From: Athripsodes cinereus
Lineage: Eukaryota; Arthropoda; Insecta; Trichoptera; Leptoceridae
Direction: 5' to 3'
Assembly (NCBI GenBank): GCA_947579605.1
Contig: OX388314.1
Location: 1,984,001-2,048,000 of the forward strand
DNA length: 64,000 bases
Position numbers and translations under genes: made by a program. Shown here piece by piece: positions 54,223 through 64,000 of this stretch. The stretch's first letter is position 1; each line of letters starts with the position of its first letter. Under the pieces are notes generated by a model. It did not search any database, was not told where the DNA came from, and was given only the letters and a program-made list of their open reading frames with translations.

Positions 54223-56580
54223 TGTGATGATCCTACCTATTTTAAACCATTCTAAGCTCCGAATTTGCAACATCCTAGCTTCTAAACTATACCTACTGTA
54301 ATAATTGATTCCCAAACTAGAAGTGACAACCCTATTCAGCTAGCTAAGAATTGTAAGAATTTTCGCATTGTTGCAAATATACGTACGAAATATCGCATTC
54401 CTAATTGAATTAATTAACGAATTTTGGCCTTTCGTGATCGTCTCGATTTATCTATTAACTATTTTCATAGATTTGGACCCAGTACGTTGTGTTTTGACGA
54501 TAATTTTACCTACGTTGTGTATTTTTAAAAACGCAAAATAAGTCACCTGAAATATACATTTCAATAATCAAAAGAACAACAAAATCACAAAATCAATAAA
54601 ACAATTTAAACATGAATTTTGATACATATTAACTCTGAGATCAACTCTGACGTCAGATCACTTACCTTGAGATACTGTAAAATAACATAATAAAAATAGA
54701 GCATAATAAAACATAACAAAATATAACATAACAATCATCATAAAATAAAATTTAAATAATATTATTCTATATCATCACGAGAATGTTGTATGGTAACTGG
54801 TTGCCGATCTATGTCCCTACATAAGATAACCGTTTCATAGTTTCTATAGCCGATGTATGTACATATGTTCTACAACATACCTACTAATTCGTTGAGTCGA
54901 AAGGACAGTGGCGCACCCAAAAACACAACTTTATTACTTTTGAATATTAATTAAATTTCAACACGATTGCTATGACATCATTTTTCGGAGACTATAACTA
55001 CTGGTTGTTAATGCATGGAAAGCATGCTGTGTCCATGCTGAAGGGGCGCCGCCTTCGCCCCTTCTCGTCTCAAAACTCGCCATGCCGTACTTTGAGCCCG
55101 TGTGCACTAATCTACACCCCGAATATATAAAATAATATATAATATGTATACTCATTTGAACATGCAGCTATATATAATAAGAATAATTATAAATATATGT
55201 TAAGAAGCTTTGTCTAGGACCCTGGCGGGAAGCGGGGCAAGACCCATATTGACCCTTGTCTCGAAAGCTGAATCGAAGAGATAGGAGCAGGGCTTGCTAA
55301 CGGTACACCTACATTTCGAAGCAGGATTAGGACTGGAATTGTTAGTATATAGTATATGTTTCTACAAAGTACATAATACGTCTCGTGCATAATTGTATAA
55401 TAATAATGATAAATATGTGGTTACGAATAGATCAAACCCACACTATAGACACAAGGTAGCTAGTCTAGTGTCGATAGGCAGAAGGGATCCATATCCATAA
55501 GGTAATCTCGACAAGATTTAGCTATAAAAGACTACATATTTATGGTGAGGTGAATTTAGGTATCATGTAAGTCAAATAAAAATATATTAAGACCAATAAA
55601 TACATAAATATTACTTATGATTAGTGTCATGCAAAATATCAAATTTGTTCCTTCCATGATATCGCAGCAATTACAGCATGTTGAATAAGTAGAAAAATCC
55701 AGTAAGTTCGTAGAATACAAATGACATTCGACGATAAAATATGTAATTAAATTAATAAATAATATCCTGCTCTACATAAAACTCCTCTCCAAACTGCTTA
55801 ATCCTTCGTAATGGTACAATAAATTAAATAAAAATATAATATTAGCTAGATCTGTGCGCCACTGCTATCGGTCTGGTTCTAGGTGTGTCGTACCCCGCTA
55901 TATTATATCAGTCACAGGTACATACATACATACAAAAATGCTGAAAATAAATATACATAATTCCTTTGCTTTCAAAATCTGAAAAATAATAAATCCTTGA
56001 GTACGACGACTACTTTGTAGACAACAATATCCTCCTAAATATCACGACACCTAGATTTAAATAAATTAATAATATTGAAAAATCTTATCTTATGACAGCT
56101 GGCAGGCTCACGGATTTTAAAATGTTAATTAAAAGTAATTTAGGATGATCTATATATATTCCCAAATGTGGAAATATCACTAAAATATAATGTACTAACT
56201 ACTATCGAAGGTGGGTAAATAAATATTAAAATATGTCGAATTCAAACACTGAGATTAATATGATTGAGTCCCACCTCTCCTAGGTTCAAAACTAAACTGC
56301 CACGAGTCATCTATCCTCCCTCTTCAGGTACTGAAAAATGTCGACCCAAAGCAACAAAAAAAAAACTACATCCATCTCTTCATGACACACACCAAAATAT
56401 ACCCGTCTCTGTCTCCTACATAGATAGATAGATCATCATCATCCACTTGAAATTAAACTAAGTTTCATTCCTATATTAATTACCTACTACAAATATTCCA
56501 TCTAGGTATACGAAAATAATAATATTAAATTTACAATCTAAAATAATATTTACAATCTTGTATATATTCATTTCATCACA
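54223..56580 (-). repeat. 3' LTR
   Basis: This is the 3' LTR relative to the minus-strand orientation. It differs from the other LTR at only a handful of sites I noticed: T/C at 54225/60079, C/T at 54649/60503, and C/T near 55970/61822. It contains a 61-codon frame (55155-54970) also present in the other LTR; I see no similarity to known proteins. Confidence 0.9.
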
Positions 56581-56590
56581 TCCCCCCCTT
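56581..56590 (-). promoter_or_regulatory. Polypurine tract
   Basis: The minus strand reads AAGGGGGGGA directly before the 3' LTR, the position where plus-strand DNA synthesis is primed in LTR elements. This fixes the orientation. Confidence 0.75.
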
Positions 56591-57104
56591 GTGATCATGC
56601 TGAAGACAAAATGGATGAGGCATTATCTCACAAACAATTTTTTTATTTTCTAATCATTTTTCATAATTATTTAATTCCAACTTTCGAGTCCGCCCCTGTT
56701 TATTCCGATAGGTCATAGGTACCTCGCCAACTGTGTTCCTCTATTCATGTCATCAATAATAATAGTACAACCCCAATGCATCCACTTGAGAAATACTCGT
56801 TCAATATTATTGTCCCAACATAACATAATATTTTAATATTCTGTTATATTTTATTATTTCGAGTTTCGTTATTATTTTATGTCATCACATCTATAGAACA
56901 TAAATATAATAATAACAAGATTGTTCTTATACTTTAATATCCAAGTTGCATTTTGAATTCCTTTTCATATAATCACACATCATTATAATTATTCATAGTC
57001 GTTGTGGTTCTTTATAGTCCATATATGCATTCTTCAGGGTGATCCAATTCGCTGGTAACACCAATCCTGTACTACTAGCCAGATGTCTCATATCCATGAT
57101 TCCT

Positions 57105-57310
57105 TTGCTGATGCAACCAGTAGTCCTGCAGCACACAACTGATACGCAAATCGTCCTCTCCGTACCGACACAAATTCAAGACATTCAAAAACGGCGGCAA
57201 ACCTCATCGTATCCAAGATGCTAAATGTCTTAACTTCCTAAAACACCCGTCCTCCCACAGGGCACCCGAAAACTCACGGAAAAAGTGGGAGACCAACTCT
57301 CCACCGGCAG
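57105..57310 (-). mobile_element. SINE family B copy inside the LTR element
   Basis: Reversed family B segments: CGTCCTCTCCGTACCG, CGGCAAACCTCATCGT, GGGCACCCGAAAACTCACGG and AGTGGGAGACCAACTC. It lies in the internal region of the LTR element, next to a family A remnant. Confidence 0.6.
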
Positions 57311-57334
57311 CTCATACTAAATAACCATTCATCC

Positions 57335-57525
57335 CTCAGCACCATCACGCTGCGTCTCAGATGGGGTAGACAGAGAGAACCGAACGCCAAATCCCTCCAT
57401 CTAGGAATACGTCCTTCGCTTCCATCACTGCCATACAATTTCTCACACAACGCATACCGATTTCTTCCACTCAACACGCGGCCGTCCATAAGAATTCGAT
57501 CCACGTGATCAAGCCACATAATTCT
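57335..57525 (-). pseudogene. Family A LINE remnant inside the LTR element
   Basis: Reversed, it encodes IMWLDHVDRILMDGRVLSGR and a WRDLAFGSLCLPHLRR-like end corresponding to SVLSAYP, with a frame change. The 3' end GATGGGGTAGACAGAGAGAA is intact. Confidence 0.65.
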
Positions 57526-60058
57526 ACAAGTAGTGCAACATCCTCCCGCTAACCAGCAAAATGTGTGATAATATGTTGACAAAGTGCCTAAATAATATCA
57601 AACGCAAACAGCTAACTCGAAATACCTATAATTACGTAAAATTAAATCACCTATAATAATACCACAAATAATTAGGAGAAAGATAACATACAATGTTCTT
57701 GAAACATCCAGAGGTAAGTGGTGGGAACCCCTCCCTTGATGTATTTACACACATTTACGCATATAAGATACAGAACGCAATATTTAAACGAGTTGCATTG
57801 ACAATATCTACATAATACATCCCAATATGTTATTCTATAATAGGTATATAGAATTTCCCTTGTATCCAATATAACAGTCACCTAGTGTATATACCTACAT
57901 ATTAGGTATATATAAATGAATCGTCCTCATTCATTTCAAAAGTCCTGAAAAAAAAAACACTTGTCTATTTCAAACTATCACACACACAACTAAATATTAT
58001 ATTTACACACAACTATAACCACAAAGGTACATAATATCATAATATTCGTTCCACTTGTAAAATAATAATAACTAAACACTTTATAGTTCACATTTAAATA
58101 ACTTCACTCTTATATTCTTCTCTTCCCTCGAATAATATTATTACAATATTTGACACCACAATTTAAAATTAAAACACATTAAATTTTAAATAATATTCCA
58201 TTTGTAACATCGATAGATCCGCAAGTGAATCTCAACCTGTTACATCATAGCGTTGTCCTTTCTTCTTACATTAGTCCTCTCCAGCAATTTATGTTATTGT
58301 ACACCACTCTCTTTTGTGTTAACAGAGAGGATACAATGCTACACAATCCTATCTAGTCGTCTTTTGGTTTCCATAAAACTTCTATCATCGCTGTCCAAAC
58401 TTTCCACCAAGTTTCTTGCAAGTAAATCATGTTGTTATCCTACCAATAAATATTCAATTGAAATAATTATCTCATTTTAGCGCACGCATAATTCCTAATA
58501 CCCTTTGTCTCAGGTTTCTTTGTTCCATTCAGCAACATCACAATATCAGGCATACAGTTTAACAACCACTGATCGTATACATCCCGTTAGGTACTATAAT
58601 ATCCCGTATACCTATCTGCTTGCATCTTTATTTAAAACTATAGTTTTTTGTCATTCCAGTAATAATATTATTTCCACTCTCGTTCTTGGTTTTAAATATT
58701 ATAACGTATTAATTAATATCTTAGTATCTATAGGTTGTACATCTTATTTCTCTATTTGGAAGACATGATGTGTTATATCAGCGAACACCAGCCTCTTTCT
58801 TCTTAGAATATTTTCATAAATTCGTTTCTTCTTCCAGTCCTCCATTTTAAAATGATAGATACCACCTTTCAGGGTACACAAAGAGTTCCAACGTTATCCA
58901 ATGTGAAGCCCTTGGTTTTGCCCCCCCCCGGGCTTAAAAGAGTGTAGGTTGTCCCCTCCCCCCCTTAACCTGTAAGAACGAATATCCACTATTTCTTCCA
59001 GCTAACCGTTTAACATATAACTGTAAAAATAATCGCCTAAATCGTGATTTTATCAAAACCCATCATTCGATTATTACCTATATACTTATCCGCTTCATTC
59101 ATATATTGTATTATGTATGTTATCAGATACTCATAAAATCTGGTCTAATATTATTTCAAACTCAATAATATATTCACCATTCATGCCTCGATCATAAATT
59201 TATTTCACACCCCAAATAATTAACTTGACAGAATTCTAAAAGTTTAAAAACAAAACACTTAACTTACAAATACTGTAAAATGTTAAGACCATATTCCTCA
59301 AGAAATAATAATACCTATAATATCAGTCCCTAACAAACATGTACTTGATAAATATAACTAACATCAAACTATATACCTATTATTTATCCATTTTACTCAA
59401 ATACTACAATATCTAAAAATCATAAAAACTCTAGTCATATATCCATATACATAAAATACACTTCGCATACATAATACCCATGTTTACAAGTCTATTTGGG
59501 AATATAATATTCCATTTTTCTAACACCCAATCTTCTTATGAAAGTACATATTTTTGGTACCTACCTATACCTATACATTATTGAATAAAATAAAGAACTA
59601 TTCAGGATTTCAACATATATATACCTATCCAATTTTATACCTGAATCACAAGCGTTCTTTATTAGACTATTCATAAGGACATAATTCCTAATGAACTCTT
59701 AAGGGTTCACTATTCTTATGCATAATGTTAGGTATATACCTATAGATAGCCAAACACAAATATAATATCATGTTGCCTAATTCGACTAACACTATAATCC
59801 ATGGATAACCAACCCGCGGTTCTCGAAGTAAAAATCATCAACCAATTTTCTCACTACATCCACCAAGTATAGATTTTATTCCTCCCCTCAAAACCCAAAC
59901 ACATTCCTCTGTCCATAACCCAGTTCTACTCCTCAAAACCCATTTATGCTCTCCCCCCCTCCAATATTCATGATTTTAGTTATTTATCATCGCAAACCCA
60001 AAACCCACTTCTACTCCGTAAAAACCCAGTTTATGTCTGCAATGACAGACATAATATT

Positions 60059-60074
60059 CTGGTCCAAGGCACCA
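60059..60074 (-). promoter_or_regulatory. Putative primer-binding site
   Basis: On the minus strand TGGTGCCTTGGACCAG begins 2 nt inside the 5' LTR boundary. It starts TGG as expected for pairing with a tRNA 3' CCA end. I cannot match the remaining bases to a particular tRNA. Confidence 0.5.
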
Positions 60075-60076
60075 TT

Positions 60077-62434
60077 TGCGATGATCCTACCTATTTTAAA
60101 CCATTCTAAGCTCCGAATTTGCAACATCCTAGCTTCTAAACTATACCTACTGTAATAATTGATTCCCAAACTAGAAGTGACAACCCTATTCAGCTAGCTA
60201 AGAATTGTAAGAATTTTCGCATTGTTGCAAATATACGTACGAAATATCGCATTCCTAATTGAATTAATTAACGAATTTTGGCCTTTCGTGATCGTCTCGA
60301 TTTATCTATTAACTATTTTCATAGATTTGGACCCAGTACGTTGTGTTTTGACGATAATTTTACCTACGTTGTGTATTTTTAAAAACGCAAAATAAGTCAC
60401 CTGAAATATACATTTCAATAATCAAAAGAACAACAAAATCACAAAATCAATAAAACAATTTAAACATGAATTTTGATACATATTAACTCTGAGATCAACT
60501 TTGACGTCAGATCACTTACCTTGAGATACTGTAAAATAACATAATAAAAATAGAGCATAATAAAACATAACAAAATATAACATAACAATCATCATAAAAT
60601 AAAATTTAAATAATATTATTCTATATCATCACGAGAATGTTGTATGGTAACTGGTTGCCGATCTATGTCCCTACATAAGATAACCGTTTCATAGTTTCTA
60701 TAGCCGATGTATGTACATATGTTCTACAACATACCTACTAATTCGTTGAGTCGAAAGGACAGTGGCGCACCCAAAAACACAACTTTATTACTTTTGAATA
60801 TTAATTAAATTTCAACACGATTGCTATGACATCATTTTTCGGAGACTATAACTACTGGTTGTTAATGCATGGAAAGCATGCTGTGTCCATGCTGAAGGGG
60901 CGCCGCCTTCGCCCCTTCTCGTCTCAAAACTCGCCATGCCGTACTTTGAGCCCGTGTGCACTAATCTACACCCCGAATATATAAAATAATATATAATATG
61001 TATACTCATTTGAACATGCAGCTATATATAATAAGAATAATTATAAATATATGTTAAGAAGCTTTGTCTAGGACCCTGGCGGGAAGCGGGGCAAGACCCA
61101 TATTGACCCTTGTCTCGAAAGCTGAATCGAAGAGATAGGAGCAGGGCTTGCTAACGGTACACCTACATTTCGAAGCAGGATTAGGACTGGAATTGTTAGT
61201 ATATAGTATATGTTTCTACAAAGTACATAATACGTCTCGTGCATAATTGTATAATAATAATGATAAATATGTGGTTACGAATAGATCAAACCCACACTAT
61301 AGACACAAGGTAGCTAGTCTAGTGTCGATAGGCAGAAGGGATCCATATCCATAAGGTAATCTCGACAAGATTTAGCTATAAAAGACTACATATTTATGGT
61401 GAGGTGAATTTAGGTATCATGTAAGTCAAATAAAAATATATTAAGACCAATAAATACATAAATATTACTTATGATTAGTGTCATGCAAAATATCAAATTT
61501 GTTCCTTCCATGATATCGCAGCAATTACAGCATGTTGAATAAGTAGAAAAATCCAGTAAGTTCGTAGAATACAAATGACATTCGACGATAAAATATGTAA
61601 TTAAATTAATAAATAATATCCTGCTCTACATAAAACTCCTCTCCAAACTGCTTAATCCTTCGTAATGGTACAATAAATTAAATAAAAATATAATATTAGC
61701 TAGATCTGTGCGCCACTGCTATCGGTCTGGTTCTAGGTGTGTCGTACCCCGCTATATTATATCAGTCACAGGTACATACATACATACAAAAATGCTGAAA
61801 ATAAATATACATAATTCCTTTGTTTTCAAAATCTGAAAAATAATAAATCCTTGAGTACGACGACTACTTTGTAGACAACAATATCCTCCTAAATATCACG
61901 ACACCTAGATTTAAATAAATTAATAATATTGAAAAATCTTATCTTATGACAGCTGGCAGGCTCACGGATTTTAAAATGTTAATTAAAAGTAATTTAGGAT
62001 GATCTATATATATTCCCAAATGTGGAAATATCACTAAAATATAATGTACTAACTACTATCGAAGGTGGGTAAATAAATATTAAAATATGTCGAATTCAAA
62101 CACTGAGATTAATATGATTGAGTCCCACCTCTCCTAGGTTCAAAACTAAACTGCCACGAGTCATCTATCCTCCCTCTTCAGGTACTGAAAAATGTCGACC
62201 CAAAGCAACAAAAAAAAAACTACATCCATCTCTTCATGACACACACCAAAATATACCCGTCTCTGTCTCCTACATAGATAGATAGATCATCATCATCCAC
62301 TTGAAATTAAACTAAGTTTCATTCCTATATTAATTACCTACTACAAATATTCCATCTAGGTATACGAAAATAATAATATTAAATTTACAATCTAAAATAA
62401 TATTTACAATCTTGTATATATTCATTTCATCACA
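60077..62434 (-). repeat. 5' LTR
   Basis: Nearly identical to 54223-56580. In the minus-strand sense it starts TGTGATGAAATG; its far end (plus-strand 60077) carries TGCGATGA instead of TGTGATGA, a single change in the terminal palindrome. It should hold the element's promoter. Confidence 0.9.
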
Positions 62435-62457
62435 GTATGCTACCCATTCTAGTGTGT

Positions 62458-62610
62458 TATTTATTTTTTTATTTCATTCTTCACTGTAAATTGGTTGTAC
62501 AATATTTCAAATCAATACAAAGTATCGTAAAAATATCAGTTATATCTACAATTCAATGTACAGAGGGGGAGTATATCGCTAGAATGCGATGTCTTCCAAC
62601 TAACCCAGAT
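62458..62610 (-). mobile_element. LINE/SINE 3' tail, family C
   Basis: TTATTTATTTTTTTATTTCA, CAATGTACAGAGGGGGAGTA, TATCGCTAGAATGCGATGTC and TTCCAACTAACCCA. It lies 24 bp beyond the LTR element. Confidence 0.6.
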
Positions 62611-62754
62611 ATATATCCGAAATATATATTTATAGTATAGAGAAGACGATATCTTTGCGTATCATTTACATCATTCACTGGCTACCCTGTTCTTGAAAAA
62701 TGTCGTGATACTCGTGATGATATATGATATAGATTGATAACAATAATTAAATCT

Positions 62755-62896
62755 TATTTATTTATTTATTTATTCATTCTTTACTGTACATTGATTAAAA
62801 ACGATTACATAAAAGGTATACATTCAAATTAAATACAATCAATATACAGAGGACGAGTTTATCGCAAAGGCGCGATCTCTTCAAACTAACCCAAAT
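62755..62896 (-). mobile_element. LINE/SINE 3' tail, family C
   Basis: (ATTT)n, TCATTCTTTACTGTACATTG, ATATACAGAGGACGAGTTTA, TCGCAAAGGCGCGATCTCTT and AACTAACCCAA. The best-preserved family C copy. Confidence 0.65.
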
Positions 62897-62937
62897 CTTA
62901 ATATTCAGAAGATAATTACTATTTCACAGTGGCTTTA

Positions 62938-63015
62938 TATTTATTCAGATATTCACGGCCGAAGCCTTTTACATGAAAAAATTTAGTATACATAATATAA
63001 TACATGTATACAAAA
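62938..63015 (-). mobile_element. LINE/SINE 3' tail, family H
   Basis: ATTTATTCAGATATTCACGG, then CCGAAGCCTTTTACATG. Diverged copy of the family near 36580. Confidence 0.4.
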
Positions 63016-63369
63016 AAGTATTATTTTTTAAAGACACAAAACAATTAATTTGATACAAAACAAGAGTATAATAAAATAATAGTAGGTATAACGTTTATTA
63101 AAGTACAAAATTTAAAAAAAAATTGGTCAAGAAATTAATTTGAAAAAATTGAAATGATAATATAAACAAGAAATGTCTTACAGGAAAACAAATTAAATGG
63201 CCATTAAGTTAAAAGTCACGAATTGAGGTCAAATGGTTGAATTATAATTGAAAAATCAGCAAATTATAAAAACTATTTTAAAGCCAGGTAACTATTTTAA
63301 AGCCAGCTTTTTGCCAACATGAATTTCCACCAAGTATCGTCATTCGATAATAATATCGATACCTTAATT

Positions 63370-63570
63370 CGCAGATTGGGTAACTCCAAAATAGCTACTT
63401 TACAGGGCGGACAAAAAACTAAATATTTTTGTTATGCATATTATTATTGTTATTTTCCTTATTCTAAAATATCAACATGATGTAGATACATGTTCGTAAC
63501 AAAATGACCATGACATTATTATGTTTATAATGGTTTTGTAGGCTTTTTTTGGAGTTACCCAATTTTCTGT
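63370..63570. mobile_element. Small inverted-repeat element
   Basis: ATTGGGTAACTCCAAAA at 63375 and its complement TTTTGGAGTTACCCAAT near 63548 form the ends. A third half-copy, TGGAGTTACCCAATTTGC, lies at 63603. No ORF. Confidence 0.55.
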
Positions 63571-63719
63571 GATAGATTTTGTAAAATAAATGCTATAATT
63601 GATGGAGTTACCCAATTTGCCTATAAGTATTGTATACTGTTTGGTCTCACAATAATGTTATTTTTAAAGTGTTTTGTATGAAAATAAAATTAAATTGAAG
63701 TAATATATATAGGATAAAT

Positions 63720-64000
63720 ATTTCAACATCATCATCAACGCTCCTCTCGGGAGGACAGGGCAGAAACCAGCCTCCTCCATTCAGAGCGACTCTGCGCCAA
63801 TTGCGTCTCCTCTTTCTACGATATTTCCTGCGCTCTGCTGTTGTCGTTATAAGAACGGTGTATTGTGAAAGAGGGAAATCACGGGCTGGCGAATCCTTGC
63901 GGATGGAAGACCGGTGCTCTTTTTGGCCAATTAGCATTTTCAGGATATTACCTAGCCTGGAACATCGTCTATCCTGTATCACGGAGTTGAACATAGTTGA
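63720..64000 (-). pseudogene. LINE C-terminal fragment running off the window
   Basis: On the minus strand the end reads KEETQLAQSRSEWRRLVSAL then SSREER and stop, the same C terminus as at 53565-53652. Upstream, MFNSVIQDRRCSRLGNILKM belongs to the preceding block in another frame, so the copy is frame-shifted. It continues past the window edge. Confidence 0.6.

Larger units (their letters stand above)
54223..62434 (-). mobile_element. Large non-autonomous LTR retrotransposon (LARD-like)
   Basis: Two direct repeats of 2358 bp (54223-56580 and 60077-62434, constant offset 5854) bound a 3496-bp interior. The LTR starts TGTGATGA and ends TCATCACA. A 4-bp target duplication, GTAT, lies at 54219-54222 and 62435-62438. 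On the minus strand a primer-binding-like site follows the upper LTR and a polypurine tract precedes the lower one, so transcription runs on the minus strand. No gag, pol or env frame is visible; the longest frames are about 100 codons and one of them is a LINE remnant. Superfamily unknown. Confidence 0.88.

Noticed and set aside
54970..55155. 61-aa frame repeated exactly at 60824-61009
   Set aside because: The exact repetition follows from its place inside both LTRs, not from protein conservation; no similarity is visible.
1..64000. tRNA, rRNA or CRISPR loci
   Set aside because: Only degenerate A/B boxes inside SINEs were seen; no full cloverleaf, rRNA segment or spaced repeat array was found by eye.

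Overview
The window is animal nuclear DNA, almost certainly from an insect and perhaps a hemipteran (the order is inference). It is AT-rich and intron-rich, and retroelement fragments fill introns and intergenic space. There are no operons, ribosome binding sites or CRISPR arrays. Four conserved host genes can be assembled from spliced reading frames: WBP2 (minus, six exons, 3256-16383), AARSD1 (plus, eight exons, 16847-22376), BLCAP (minus, one coding exon, 32170-32412) and MFSD12 (plus, seven exons, 38061-46108). In the three spliced genes every junction has GT/AG ends and consistent phase, and the protein lengths fit the families.

Layout. 1-3250: retroelement fragments and an inverted-repeat element. 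3256-16383: WBP2; its 9.7 kb first intron holds a LINE with two intact ORFs (about 8145-12600), a 5'-truncated RTE-type copy with a 12-bp target duplication, SINEs and foldback elements. 16384-16846: a 463-bp divergent promoter between the WBP2 and AARSD1 start codons. 16847-22490: AARSD1, with nested repeats in intron 4 and a terminal-inverted-repeat element 12 bp after the exon 6 donor. 22500-32170: very AT-rich DNA with a few retroelement tails. 32170-32412: BLCAP, followed upstream by RTE-type remnants. 38061-46108: MFSD12; its introns hold an internally deleted mariner, SINEs, a hAT-type element and LINE tails. 46109-49440: AT-rich, possibly long 3' UTR. 50619-51500: a hAT-like element. 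54223-62434: an 8.2 kb LTR retrotransposon on the minus strand with 2358-bp, nearly identical LTRs and no coding capacity. 62435-64000: more LINE tails, a small inverted-repeat element and a LINE fragment that runs off the edge.

The host genes are functionally separate: a PPxY/GRAM adaptor, a trans-editing factor for mischarged tRNA, a small membrane protein and a lysosomal transporter. The strongest non-gene observations are the large non-autonomous LTR element, the apparent SINE/RTE pair that shares a 3' tail, the intact sense-oriented LINE inside WBP2, and several structured inverted repeats.
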